From Paraphoma chrysanthemicola (lineage: Eukaryota; Ascomycota; Dothideomycetes; Pleosporales; Phaeosphaeriaceae): 64,000 nucleotides of DNA. The position numbers and the translations under genes were made by a program. The stretch lies in the NCBI GenBank assembly GCA_020744225.1, contig JAGMWG010000003.1:992001-1056000 (forward strand), in the 5' to 3' direction. How positions within the stretch are numbered: the first letter of the stretch is position 1; each line of letters starts with the position of its first letter. The notes beneath the pieces are model-generated. The model searched no databases and was not told the DNA's origin. It saw only the letters and a program-made list of their open reading frames with translations. Of the stretch, positions 33,194 through 45,144 are shown piece after piece.

Positions 33194-34349
33194 TCATAAA
33201 GGTCGCACAAAGTAGTCACCGTCCAATACATCACGAATATCATCAGGCATGGCTTCTGGAATAGCCTCCGAGCCCAACACCAGTGATAGGTCAACTAAGC
33301 CCTCAGCAGGTGGCGAGAACTGCCGCAGCCGTACACCGCTTTCAGCAAAGATGTTTGCAGTCATGGTGTCGACTAAGTAGCCTTGGTTGTAGACAACTTC
33401 GCTGATGCCGACTTGAGTGATCTTGACGCTGCAAGTCAAACAAGGGCAGGTGTTGCAGTAGAGAGTGGCGCTGCCTCCGATTCGGTCTCGACCTGCTTCT
33501 AGTAAAGCATTTTCTTCGGCGTGGAGGCAGAGGCATGTAGAGAGCCCTGTGCCACCTTTTGCAGCATTGTTGCAGCGCGGACAGCCACCTTCGTTGCAAT
33601 TCGTCATGCCTCTTGGTGTGCCATTGTATCCGGTGCTGACCACTCTCTTCTCGCGGACTATGACGCACCCAACTCTTCTCTTCATACAGTTGCTTCTGTG
33701 CGCTGCAAGATCGGCCAGCTGCATAAAGTACTGATCCCAGCTAGGTCGAAGTCGTGCTTCGTTTGTGAGGTTCAATGAGCGGATGGCGTCGCGAAGAGAG
33801 GTGATGGATGCTGTCGAATTCAATAGCTTCAACTGGGCTCGTTGGAAGAGGGCGCTGAGTCCGGTGCCGGGAGCGAATAGGTGCTCGTCGTTCCGCAGGA
33901 CGAAGTCTTCCAGCGTCGGCGGTGTGAGCTTATTTCGCGCACAGCGGTCGGTAAATCGTCTCCATCGTACACTGACGGGCGCATCGACGCTGACGAGAAG
34001 GAAGAATGGGCGCCTCAACAGTGCGTCCACCACTTTGTCATCCCAGATGTCTGTAGTCACCCATCGCTCTCTCCACCTCAGCGTGACAAAATCAAGCAGG
34101 GCATCGACATCTCTGAAGGTGAGCCTATCATCCACCAGTCCCGCCTCTGGTGACGGCACGTGCGCATTCGAAGCAGACCTCTCAACAGCGGGTGTTGCTG
34201 CCGTCCTGGCGAGGCGTATACGCGTAAAGTTGTGCTCCTCGACGAGATATGAGGCTATAGACGTCTTGCCGGCGCAGATTCCTGGATCACGTCAGGCGGT
34301 GGAGATGAGATGCGGTGGAGTTCTTGCCTCCGCACAGTCCGATTAACAT
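33194..34349 (-). CDS. dcd1: Deoxycytidylate (dCMP) deaminase with N-terminal P-loop domain
   Basis: Two exons, 34328-34349 and 33194-34281, joined across a 46-bp intron with a GC donor (GCAAGA), a CTGAC branch element and a CAG acceptor. The product is 369 residues. The junction falls in codon 8 and restores GGICAGKTS, a Walker A motif (residues 7-15). The N-terminal domain resembles a nucleotide kinase, as in fungal Dcd1 proteins. The C-terminal deaminase domain has HAEENAL (261-267, Zn-binding His and catalytic Glu) and PCLTC (287-291, Zn-binding cysteines), plus the extra Cys-rich segment CNEGGCPRC. The enzyme converts dCMP to dUMP for dTTP synthesis. It diverges from ATG7 over 356 bp. 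Confidence 0.93.
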
Positions 34350-34705
34350 GGTGAAGGACAGTTACCGGGGTCCTGGTTGACGTGTGGGTTGGGCTCGAGG
34401 GGTGCGGGAGAAGCCTAGCGCAATCGCGGCTGCAGGAACGCGTCTTAGCGGGCCCCGCCACAGCCCAGGAGGACGTGATGGATGACATAGCGCGGGGCAA
34501 CGCCTGAGCTGCCCACGCCCGTGCCTGAGACATTCACCAGCACGCGTGCCTGGGCCATACCCCACGTGCTCTACTAATCCGGCCCCGGGTGACTCGAGCT
34601 GCTGCCTCTTGACAGCCGCCAGACTACTTGTACTTGTATATTCCTCCTCGCTCTGCTTGTCTTTCCACCACTCAGCTTCTTACCCCGCTCTGCCTTCCAT
34701 ACACC
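34350..34705. promoter_or_regulatory. Divergent promoter region, dcd1 / atg7
   Basis: 356 bp between two outward-facing start codons. It is pyrimidine-rich just before the ATG7 start. No defined binding site is recognised. Confidence 0.5.
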
Positions 34706-36996
34706 ATGGCCGCCCTCAAGTTTGCGCCGTGGCAAAGCGACGTCGATGTCCAGTTCTACGCAGCGCTCGCACACATCAAGATCAACCATGATAAGCTCGA
34801 CGACTCGGCGAGGAAGGTGCTGGGTGTCTATGAAGTGCGTCCAGGGGATCATTCGTCGCGGTCTATGCGCGTGCAGATCCACCCAAATGCGCTCACATCA
34901 GACGAGTATGCACCGCGCAGCCATGAGTCTACAGCGTACTAACAGAACATGAAGCGTCGCGCCCACCTACTGCCGCGCCGAAGGCATCATTAAGAACTGT
35001 AACACCATAGAAGACTACAAAAACCTCGACCGAGCTGCGATACTCGACCGAAGCGCACAGACCGTACGCTGCCTAGATACATGCACAGTGCTGAGGCTGA
35101 CAAGTCACAGATCTGGGAAGCGATACACGACGGCTCCATATACGAATGTCCTTCTCTCCTCTCCTCCTTCACAGCCATCATCTTTGCGAATCTAAAAAAA
35201 TACAAGTTCACATACCATTTTGGCTTTCCCGCGATACAGTCAGATCCGCAGTGGAAACAACTAGGCGAGGTATCAAGACTCCATGCGCGCGAGACAACAT
35301 ACTTGGTGGATGCGGTGCAGACTTGGCGATATGGCTCTGATGTTCGTCAAAGAGGCTTCTTTCTGGCGAAGCGCATCCGTGGCGGCGGGGATCCAGACGA
35401 ACGACCCAAGACACCGGTCACGCCCTTGGAAGAGTTTGGGTACACTTGGGCCATAGGACGGCTCGAGATGTTTGAAAAAGACTTCTTCGATGGTGTGGCC
35501 AAAGAGGACCGTTTCATCTGTTTTGCAGATCCATCAACCTATGAGACCAACCCTGGATGGCCGCTTCGGAACCTGCTCGTGCTCATACGGCACAGATGGC
35601 GATTGGAGGAAGCCCAGATTATGTGTTACCGTGATACCCACATGAAGCGAGATCAATCAAATTCCATCATCCTGCAGCTACGGTCTGACCCCGCCACACC
35701 CTCCACGTCGACGTCTGAAGAAGCGAGCGAACGGCCAAGGACGCCAAAACTGCCCAAGGTGACCGGCTGGGAAAGAACCGACGCTGGCAAACTCACCTCA
35801 CGCAATGTCGATCTGTCAGAATACATGGATGAGCGGAAGTTGGCTGATCAGGCGGTGGATCTCAACTTGAAGCTCATCAAGTGGCGGATAGCCCCGGGTA
35901 TCGACCTAGATGTGATTAAGAATTGTAAATGCCTTCTACTTGGAGCAGGTACGCTTGGCACGTATGTCTCTCGGACACTAATGGGCTGGGGCGTGAGGAA
36001 AATCACCTTTATCGACAATGCGACTGTCAGCTTCTCGAATCCTGTGCGGCAGCCTCTTTTCGACTTCAAGGACTGTCTACAAGGAGGAGCGAAGAAGGCA
36101 GAGCGCGCAGCAGAAGCCTTGGAGGAAATATATCCTGGTGTGGATGCAACAGGCCATGTGATGGAGGTCCCCATGCTCGGACACCCCATGACCGATGTAC
36201 CAAAGACTAAGACGCATTTCGAGAAGCTTCAGCAGCTCATCAGCGAGCACGACGTCATATTTCTTCTCATGGACACCCGTGAGAGCAGGTGGCTGCCAAC
36301 TGTCATGGGCAAGTCCGCCGGCAAGATCGTGCTCAACGCTGCACTTGGTTTTGACACTTATGTTGTCATGCGGCATGGACTGAAGAAGACACAAGAGGGT
36401 GAAGTAGAGTTGGGCTGCTACTTCTGCAATGATGTCGTAGCACCGGCAGATGTAGGTATTGCCCCAACATCCGTCGAAATATCCACTAATGGATTATCCA
36501 GTCTCTCAGCAATGCGACCCTCGATCAGCAATGCACCGTGACTCGTCCCGGTGTCGCACCGCTCGCATCATCTTTGCTTGTCGAACTTCTCGTGTCCATT
36601 CTACAACACCCTTCCAAAGCTCGCGCACCAACCGGCATCACGCCACCACAATCACAAAAGGCACCACCAAAGCCTGCGCATCCATCATTACCTGCACCAT
36701 TTCAACATCCCCTAGGTACCATACCACACACCATCCGCGGCTACCTCAACACATTCAGCAACATCCAAGTAGAAGGTACACCATACGACTGCTGCTCAGC
36801 ATGTAGCGACAAGGTCATTGCAGCCTACGAAGCAGATCCATGGGGATTCGTACAGAAGGCACTGAACGAGAAAGGCTGGGTAGAAGAGATGAGTGGACTA
36901 GCAGAGGTGCAACGACAAGCCGATGCGGCGCTCGCAGATATAGAGTTTGAAGAGGAGGACGAAGGAGGGCTAGATGACGAAGGTGAGATGTTGTAG
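34706..36996 (+). CDS. atg7: Autophagy E1-like activating enzyme ATG7
   Basis: Four exons: 34706-34905, 34955-35063, 35111-36451 and 36502-36996, with introns of 49, 47 and 50 bp. The product is 714 residues. The N-terminal ATG7 domain begins LKFAPWQSDVDVQFYAALAH. The adenylation domain carries GAGTLGTYV (nucleotide loop, from residue 381) and ends in the catalytic cysteine region DQQCTVTRPG with Cys561. The acidic C-terminal tail, which recruits Atg8, ends EDEGGLDDEGEML. ATG7 activates Atg8 and Atg12 for conjugation. The first intron acceptor was set at the AG giving SDDVAPTYCRAEG. A nearer AG breaks the frame. Everything needed for activity is present. Confidence 0.95.
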
Positions 36997-37591
36997 TGGT
37001 CATGTCATGATGGACTGGTGTTGAAGAGAGGGTCGGAAGATTTGTGCGTACAGAGCCAAGCTAGTTTTACAAGAAGCGCGGGTATTGTCTAGCATAGTTA
37101 TTACTTCTCAATACATGATCAATGTACTAAATCTGGCGAAAGACCGCATGCCGCTGACATGTCCGATAGATCTTGCGCCGTGACTGATCATACAGCAACT
37201 CGGATAGAGCTTAATGACTTGATCAGGTGGGTATTTTAGAGGGTATCAACCTCACAAAAGAAATCATCCTTCGCAAACTGTTGACGGGTTCATTCATCGT
37301 TTTCGATTGACATTGAGGCGCTTGACATCGCGCTTGCAACGTTCATCGACCGAGGAGGGGACCATTCTTCGATTGATGATGCTCATTTATTTGTGAAGGA
37401 TGCGTGATGTGAGTGATAAAAATGGTCGTAATGACATTGGTATCGTAACCTTCCATCTACAAATTACTCTATCTTGCAAACCTCTCAGTGAGGAGAAAGA
37501 GTCGTAAAACACTAAAGTTCTGGCCGCCAGATCTATCAACATAGCCGAAACCAGAACGCAAGACCAGGTGCAAGGCACCGCTATTGCAGCA
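36997..37591. other. Convergent 3' flanks, no gene seen
   Basis: Space between the stop codons of ATG7 and the sirtuin gene. AT-richer than its surroundings, no protein-like frame. Confidence 0.4.
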
Positions 37592-38866
37592 CTATAACGA
37601 CGGCTTCTTCAAGTGAGGAAACACGTGGCTCAATCCGCCACTTGAATTGGCGACAGGCGCCAATAACTTCGACTCTGGATCGTCCGGTGGGCGCAGATTC
37701 TCACCCATTGCTTTTGATTCATCTCCATCCTCTTCTTCCTGTTTCCTCGCAATCTTTCGGTCAATGTGCTTCTCCAGCCATTCATGTTGTGATTGGCCCA
37801 ATTTCAACGTCTGCTCAACGTCCTTGGTGAGCTTATCGACTTCGTCCTCGAGCAACTCGTCTCTGCTCTTCTTTGGCTTCTCTTCCGCTGACTCCTCTGG
37901 GAGCGCTGTCTCCGCCCACAACGCTTCGAGTTCCTCAAGCCAGCCGCATGATTCTGCGAGTTTCCTTACACCACTGTCGCAGTCCTCAAGTAGCAGGACA
38001 TCGTCTGCTCTTGTCCCTAAATCGCCGACTCTCTCTTGGTTTATTAGAAGACGCGGTGTAGCTTCCTCGCATAATTGTGGTAGCGACGCGAAGGGGTGTA
38101 CAGAAAGTGATGTGCCCATCACGATGGCCAGATCTGCCTGTGATGGTAGGCTTCGGTTTTCGAAGAATGCTGCGGGCAACTGTTCGCCGAAGAATACGAT
38201 TTCAGGTTTGACAAGGCCGTTGCAGGCCAGATCGAGGCAACGCGGGACCCATTTCGCGTGAATTGCTTCACGCATGCGGTCGGCTGGGTATGGCTTTTTG
38301 CATTCAATGCAGCTTTGACTACGTTTCATTAGCACATCACCCCAATCATGAAGTCTTGACCACCTACTTTGCAAAGCTCCCATGTGCTTCAATAATCTTG
38401 TCAGACGGCACACCAGCCTCGCGCTCCAGGCAGTCGATGTTCTGTGTAAAGAGCTTCAACAGGAGCCCCTTCTTGTGCAACAGACTGATGAACGAGTGGG
38501 TTATCGTCGGCCGGTATTTGCCCGGATACAGCTCCTGCGCGAGGGTGTAGAAAGGCAGCGGATTATTGCGGAAGTATGCGATGTCGAAGACAGCTTCGGC
38601 GTATGGGAGATTGAGGCGCGAGAGGTTGGCGTAAAGACCCGTCTCTGGCGATCTGAAGTCCGGTATGCCCGCTGATGTGCTTATGCCCGCGCCTGTCTTG
38701 TGTTGGTCAGAGAAAGCCAGGTATTATCTCCTTTAGTCCATACCATGACAACAATCTGCTTTGCGTGGCCATCTCTAATGTATCGTGCCAGAGCCTCGAG
38801 TGTTCGTGACGTGAGCGTCTGCGGTGGCGTGTCCTCCCCGACAATGCTTGACTCCTCATTGCCCAT
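37592..38866 (-). CDS. hst2: NAD-dependent sirtuin deacetylase, HST2/SIRT2 class
   Basis: Three exons on the minus strand: 38744-38866, 38368-38696 and 37592-38318, with introns of 47 and 49 bp. The product is 392 residues. The first splice creates MTGAGISTSAGIPDFRSPETG (NAD-binding loop, from about residue 41). TQNIDCLE follows, then the catalytic HGSF with His146. The Zn module starts at CIECKKPYP, then KPEIVFFGEQLP, and GTSLSVHPF completes the Rossmann part. A charged coiled tail (about 290-360) follows. SIRT2-class enzymes deacetylate histone H4K16 and tubulin. The N terminus MGNEES fits the N-myristoylation pattern MGxxxS. An in-frame ATG at 39025 would add 53 basic residues. Confidence 0.94.
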
Positions 38867-39359
38867 TTTGGATCTTCGGCCTTTGCCTCTGCCTTTATCG
38901 TCTCTGCGGCCTTTCTCTGATTTGCGCCACGGCTTCTCTTGCGCCAACTGCTGGCGATGCGCTTTATGTTTTCGACCTATGTTGAGAATGCGGGTGAAGG
39001 TAGCTTGGAAAGAGCGAAAGAACATCCACTGACGTGGCTGTAACACTGGTGGTGGTATTAAGAACTAAGTATGCTAGGCAACGTTGAACGATAGCTGTGA
39101 TTACCCCACGGACCTTCGAACAATTCCGACAGGGCTGCGTCATGCCAAGACGCTAGGGATCAACCAATGGGAGAAGGAGGAGACCTCATCGACCCTCAAA
39201 CGCCCTCCGTACATCAATGTGACATAGTCCCAAAGAATCGCAGCTCTCAGGTCTACGTATACCTTAGGCATCAGAATGATCATACATTATGGTGACAGCG
39301 TCAGGCGAGTCGTCATTGGCACACGATATCGTCGTTTATATCCGCATAAACGTTATACA
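38867..39359. other. HST2 upstream region and Hsp70-like 3' flank
   Basis: No separate gene is seen. The HST2 frame remains open upstream to beyond the ATG at 39025. Confidence 0.45.
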
Positions 39360-41339
39360 TTAAAACTCCTCTTTGTACTTCGCCTCCGTATAAGCAACCG
39401 GATCCCCATGATATACAACAAAGAAATGCAATGTTGCGGCATCGAGACGAACGTAAAGGTGAAACACGGCATCTCTCCATTTCTCTCCGGTATCAGGGTC
39501 TCGATAGCTGGACTCTTTCGATAACTTGGAGCACTTGATACCGTAGTTAACCTTGCATAGCTCTTTCACGCCTACAGTATCGTTAGTCTACGATAGCCAA
39601 TAGATGTGGAGCTTGCGACTTACCCAGGTCCTTTCGACTCGGTGGTTCATCGTCTGCACAATAGTATAGCGTATCGGTGAAGTACTTCATGCCGGAGCTC
39701 AGCATGCTGACCTGAACGCTGGAAGTGAGCTCGATGTCCAGCATCTTGCCTTCCTCGATCTTATCTCCTTTCTCGAGGAGCCAGCCCATTTGGTTGATTG
39801 CTCGCCAGGTTCCTCTTGTATCTCGCCAGCGATCTTGGGGTAAGTGTCCCTTGGACTCATCGTATATGGTAGCGAAGGTGACGCCATAGCTATATCGTGC
39901 AATCCTAGAAACCACAGTCTTCTTAGCTGTGTGGACCTTGCCAGAGTTCTCCAGGCCCCAGATTGTGGCTCCGCGACATATCGATGACCATCTGGAAGAG
40001 TCAGCACACGCAAGAAGCAGATATGGTCCGACTTACGCTCCATTGTTCTGGAGAACTTGTGTTCCAGAGCTGTGATGGGCTTCTTTGAGTTGTTGGTGCA
40101 TGTACCGATTTGTGCCAAATCCACCAACGAGAAGTATCGACTTCACTTGACTGCCCCTGTCTAGCACTTCGTCGATCTGCTTTTCTACCAGTCTTAGAAT
40201 TTTCCCGATCACATGGTCGAATATCGTTTTGAGAACAGAACTGTCTCTGAGGTCAGTGTGGTAAATACTTGACAAGCGGGTTTACGTACGGTTTCAATCC
40301 TATTGTTTCATCATCGATACCCTCCTGAGGGTTATCATCCACGCCCTGGAGGTCCACGGAGTACTGTTGGTTATCACCGGCATAACAACGTTTGATCGAA
40401 AGCTCGAACTCTCCCATCATCTTCTTTTTCGCCTTGTCTTTGACGCTCATCCATTGCTCCTCGCCAACGACAGTCCTAATATACTTCTCAAAAGCTTGAT
40501 CAAGATAGACAGATCCACAAAGATCCCCTATTGGTAGATCAGTGAATGCCGAACTGGGATATGACGTGGCCTAGGATATAACTGACCGTCACCAACCGCA
40601 CATTCTTCAATTTGTAATGGACCAAGAGCGCAGATCTTGTAACTGATAAGATCTACGGTCCCGCCACCCGCATCACAAACCACGAAGCAATCTCCAACTT
40701 TCAGTGGCTTATCTTCTTCGCTCTTCTCTCTCAGAACTGCCAGGGCTGCCGCTTCTGGCTCACTGACGAGAGTGATATTGTCAGGAAGGCCGGCTTTCTT
40801 AGCAATTCGCTCCGTTCTGTCTTTTGCGCCCGGCGACCAGATTGCTGGAACTGTGAGAACAGCCTTGACTGTGTAGATTGACTCCCAATCGTCTCCACGG
40901 TACTTTTGAATGTCATCTTTTGTATACTGCCAGACCAGACGAAGGTAGTCAGCCGCGACATCTTCAACAGTCTTATTCAGCTTAGCCAGTAGCTTCATGG
41001 ATGTCAAGACGGCTTCCGAACCACGCCCAATCCTATTCTTTGGGTCAAGCATGAGTTTGAACCATCGGAAGCAGTCCTCCTTGAAGTCTACCATGTAGCC
41101 CCAGTGATGCGGTTTTCCATCCTCTCCGTATGAGATCTTCGTGGGAACTTTGTCCGAGGTTGCGACTGTCGAGACAGGATTCGGCCAGTCATTGATCACG
41201 CGAATCTTCTTGTTTCCTCCATTGACTGCCCAAGATACTCCCGAATAGCTTTGACGTGTCAGTTTGATTTCTTTCGGTGGGGCAGACGAAATACTGACGT
41301 TGTGCCGAAGTCGATGCCAACGACGATCTCAGACGCCAT
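39360..41339 (-). CDS. Divergent Hsp70-like ATPase
   Basis: Six exons on the minus strand: 41299-41339, 40587-41248, 40290-40527, 40037-40240, 39624-39991 and 39360-39571, with five introns of 45-59 bp that all keep frame. The product is 574 residues. The actin/Hsp70 ATPase signatures are GIDFGTTYSG (phosphate 1, residues about 8-17), VVCDAGGGTVDL (phosphate 2, 204-214) and ILLVGGFGTNRYM (adenosine loop). The C-terminal part is not a canonical substrate-binding domain and lacks an EEVD-type end. This type of shortened Hsp70-like protein is expanded in filamentous fungi and resembles the animal HSPA12 class. The client is unknown. It is divergent from the GTPase gene next door over 524 bp. Confidence 0.88.
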
Positions 41340-41863
41340 GGTGGGCGATCCTCAGGCTTGTTGAAGCTTTTGCATGAATATGAATCAGGCTGAAGGGCGA
41401 GAGAGAGCTGAAGGCTGTCCTCAATCGTGGTGGGACCAGTGGAGACCCCATCAATGCCGACATTCAGCCTCCTCCTGAAGGAGGGCGCACGTACCCTCGC
41501 GGGAAGAGTATCCAAACGTTCGCAGAGCGTTCTTAGACCACTGGCTTGCATTTTTGATACTCCTCATGCAAGCCAACGTGCAGGGTTGGTTGATGTTGCA
41601 GTAGCTGATGCGCCACTTCTTCAGCCTTGTTGAGTGTAGGCGCTCAGCCTGATCAGAGGGAAATTCGCACAATGCGAGCGGCTGAAGCTGAAGCTTTGAT
41701 CTAATTGCGGAATGAATGGCTCAAATGTCAGACCTCATGAGAAGAAGCATATATACGAAGGGACGCCCATTTTGTTGCGGCGCAGGTGACCATTACATCG
41801 TACGATTCTACTACAATCATTATCACAGCATCGTCAAACACTCGAGTCGGAACGATCAACATC
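41340..41863. promoter_or_regulatory. Divergent upstream region, Hsp70-like / GTPase
   Basis: 524 bp between two outward-facing start codons. A frame open across part of it (41427-41672) has no conserved character. Confidence 0.45.
41750..41755 (+). promoter_or_regulatory. Possible TATA box of the GTPase gene
   Basis: TATATA lies 109-114 bases before the GTPase ATG at 41864, a usual distance for a fungal TATA element plus a short leader. Confidence 0.4.
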
Positions 41864-42931
41864 ATGGTTTTGAAACCAACTGGAGCGCAAGTTGTACCTA
41901 GCATGATAGTCGTGATGGGAGTTACAGGAGCAGGAAAGAGCCATTTCATCAACCAGCTCGCTGGCAAGAAAGTTGTACAGGAAGGGGCAGAATTGGACTC
42001 TTGTTAGTCATCGCGGACAAGAAAGCATGTACCGTTACTGAATGCGCTAGGTACACAAGAGTGCCAACTTGTTCCTGTATCGATTGGTAGTAGTAAAGTG
42101 CTACTCATCGATACGCCCGGATTTGATGACACCGCGCGGACCGACAGCGAGATTCTGACGGAAATCGCACGACTACTCTCTGCACAGTACGAGCTTGGAG
42201 TCCAGCTTAAAGGTGTTATCTACATCCATCGAATTACCGACATACGGTACAGCCGATCCTCGGTTAAGACCTTTGAAATTTTCAGGAAGATATGTGGCGA
42301 GACCGCGCTCGAGAACGTGCTCTTGGTCACATCGCGATGGCATGAAGTTGATGGGTCCACCGGGGCGGACCGAGAACGTCAGCTGAAAGAAAAGTTCTGG
42401 GCGTATATGCTTGGACACGGCTCGAGCATCAGCCGGTTCCACGGAGATCGACCTTCGGCAGTCAGCCTTGTGAGTCAATTGCTTTGTAGGGACACTGTGG
42501 TACTCCAATTGCAGAAAGAGCTCGTCGACGAAGGGAAGCAACTAGACGACACTGTGGCTGGCTCGTATGTCAGTAACAGCCTAGAGAAGCTCAAGCAACA
42601 ATACCAAGATGAGTTGGGATCATTGGAGCGACTAAAGCAGGATCTACTCGACCACGATCGAGCCATGAAACGACAGCTTCAACAGGATTGGGAGAAGGAA
42701 TCTGCGCTCTTGAGGCAGGCGCAGAACGACCAGGTTAGTCTCCAGCGCGCAGTGGGTACTGAGGTTCGTCAGGAGATCCATCAGAAGAAATCTGGACTGT
42801 CAAAGGTCCTTCCATTCGTCCCGGTGGCCATCAGCGTACTTTGTGCGTTCTGCGGCATCCCGCCCGGTGTGGTCGATATCTTCTCTGGATGGTTCGCTGA
42901 TTTGGGGGCTAGTGCAGACATCTCCTTCTAG
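41864..42931 (+). CDS. AIG1/GIMAP-like GTPase with coiled coil and C-terminal membrane segment
   Basis: Exons 41864-42002 and 42051-42931, with a 48-bp intron. The product is 339 residues. The G domain has GVTGAGKS (Walker A, residues 19-26), a switch region with SCTQEC, and DTPGFDDT (G3, 67-74). At the expected G4 position it has TSRW (140-143) in place of NKxD or TKxD. Residues about 200-285 are a Glu/Lys/Gln coiled coil. Residues about 300-325 are hydrophobic (VLPFVPVAISVLCAFCGIPP) and could anchor the protein in a membrane. Fungi carry many such G-domain proteins of unknown role. The domain order matches GIMAPs, which act in animal immunity. A similar fungal role is speculation. Confidence 0.85.
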
Positions 42932-43408
42932 CAGATTACTAGCCAATTCCGGCGACTGCATAAAATGTCACCTTTCTCGTTCATGCAGTGCAAGATCCTC
43001 GTGATGTTTTCAGCAAAGGTATTGGTCTTTACTGTGCAAAGTCGTATGCGGGATCGTAATGGACTCCGTGCTCCGCGAGGTGTGATCCCTGTTAATGAAA
43101 GTGGTCGTCTGCACAGGCCTCGATGTTTCAGCTCGAGCTCCCGAGGTCGTCAAGCCCTCGCTGATTGACCAATTACGGGGGTTGGTGTAGCGACTCACAT
43201 CTGCAACATGCATACACTTTCGATCATGCTTAAGCGACCCGCCTAGTCAATACATGCCCGTCTGGACCTGGTGCACGCGGCTGACTCTCAGCTCGGCGCA
43301 GGCGGCATGAAAGATCCAAACACACGGTCAGCATGTTCCCATGCGTCTTGTTCCGTGGAGTAAGAACGGCCTCCATTGCATCTTCTTGTCTGTAGCTTCC
43401 ACTCATAG
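42932..43408. other. Intergenic, no gene seen
   Basis: Between the GTPase and the coiled-coil gene. No conserved frame. Confidence 0.4.
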
Positions 43409-45144
43409 ATGACCGACTCGATTGCGATTCTTGCGGCCAAAGCAGCACACATGGCGGGCCAGGCTGAATCACATACTGGGGCAGAAGAGGCTGCAACAAC
43501 GCAACCAGCACCATACCCAGCTCGTCCGACCCCTCTTACCCGGAAGTATACTGACAATGGTCTACCAAAACCTGTGTATGCGTTGCCGAATACACCTGGC
43601 GCATTTCCGACCACTTCAGTTCCGGCCGTTGTTCCTTACACTAGAACACCCAGTATGGACACTAGTCGAAGCTTTCTTCCTCAAGGGAATGATACTTTGC
43701 GAAGCGGTTTCCACTGTAAGTGCGTATCATTAGCTGTTAGAACATGGTGTTCATATGAAATTAGCCTCTCAACCTGACTACACGGATAAGAGAGATGAAC
43801 AACCAGTTGACCCTTTGGCATACGGTGACGACAATCGGAGGCAGCGTCCCAAAGAAGGGTCCGAAAAATCAGAGAGGTCGGAGAGAAGTGCACTTGAACG
43901 TGGAGCAGTAGGTGTCTAGTCTTTGGCTTGCTGAAGATGAATCTGACAGAGGCAGCACAAATTGAAGAAGCGTGTTGTTGTCGAAATGTCACGCCGCGAC
44001 CTCGAGTACGTTCAGGACGAAGCGGATCGATACCGTGAGGAGGCGAAGAAGTGGAAGAAATTAGCGCTTACGTTTGAAGACGAGAACATTACGTTCCGAG
44101 AGGTTATCGAAAAACTGAAAGATGACGTGGAGAAAGAACAGGCGCGAGTTGAGCATACCAAGCGCTCCGCTAATAAGATGCAGACCACTATGGACAATAG
44201 AGAACTATTCCTGGGCGACCAAGCACACGACGACAACATATGCGGTTCGTTCAGCGGGCTGATGACTGCAATCAAGACCTGGTCACAGCGATTTAGTGGC
44301 GGTAAGGGCGATTCTTTCAAAGAAGAGGAATTTGCCGATTACCAGAGGGTTATGCCACTGTGCACCGTTTTGCGTGACCTAGAAGGTGTCACGTCTCAGA
44401 AGAAGCGAAAACGACTCTTCGTCCGCGGCTGGACTGCTTATATCATGAGCCAGTCCCTATTCCGAACATTCGATATCATGGGTGTCATTGGCACGGATGT
44501 TTGGTTGGAAAAGGGTCTGGCTGAGGACTTTTCGTATATGGAGAAGGCGCTGTGGTATTCTGGTAAGCACATGCGACTACCAAAACCCATCCTCACTTCT
44601 AATTGATGTAGAACGGAAAGTAATATCGTACCGGTCGTTCAATGACTGGCGCGCTTTTACAGCGGAATTGTTGACCAAGGCCGTTGCCACGGATTCCCTC
44701 CACGAGAAGTCCGACGACCGTGCTCGGCGAATCGTTAGGGAAGCTGTTTCCGATGTGATGGACGTGGTGAGACCTTGGCATGTTACTGGTGATCCCGAGG
44801 ACGTGAGGGCAGACGAAGACCAGCTATATCGGATCTTCAGGGACGCGGCTCAATTCGCACAGTTATTACGGCGCCAACGCGCTCTGTGGAGCATCCGTTT
44901 CGCGTCGAGGCCTAGACTTCCCGTAAAGGATGAGACGCGTACGGGACCTTTGATGTTCGACCCCAGCTCCATGAAAGATGATCGTGGAGATGATGAAGAC
45001 ATGAGCCTGGAGGCAATGAAAAAGTGCTATGTGGACATCATAGTGATGCCCGCTTTGTACAAACGAGGCACGATGAATGGGGAACGTTTCGAGAGCGAAG
45101 AGGCAGCCGTTCCTGCCATTGTGGTCATGGGTAGCAACAACTGA
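43409..45144 (+). CDS. Uncharacterised fungal coiled-coil protein
   Basis: Four exons: 43409-43715, 43765-43907, 43956-44562 and 44612-45144, with three introns of 48-49 bp. The product is 529 residues. The first 150 residues are Pro/Ser/charged and look disordered (including GSEKSERSERSALERG). A coiled coil spans about 150-220 (EADRYREEAKKWKKLALTFE). A folded helical region follows with FSGLMTAIKTWSQRF, RLFVRGWTAYIMSQSLFRTF, ISYRSFNDWRAFTAELL and QLLRRQRALWSIRF. That pattern recurs in a family of filamentous-fungal proteins without assigned function. No enzyme motif, signal peptide or membrane span. The third exon could start 12 bases later at another AG. Neighbouring genes suggest an accessory region. 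Confidence 0.75.

Noticed and set aside
41786..41863. Longer N terminus for the GTPase
   Set aside because: The upstream frame begins with GTG, not ATG. The first ATG is at 41864, just before the Walker A motif.
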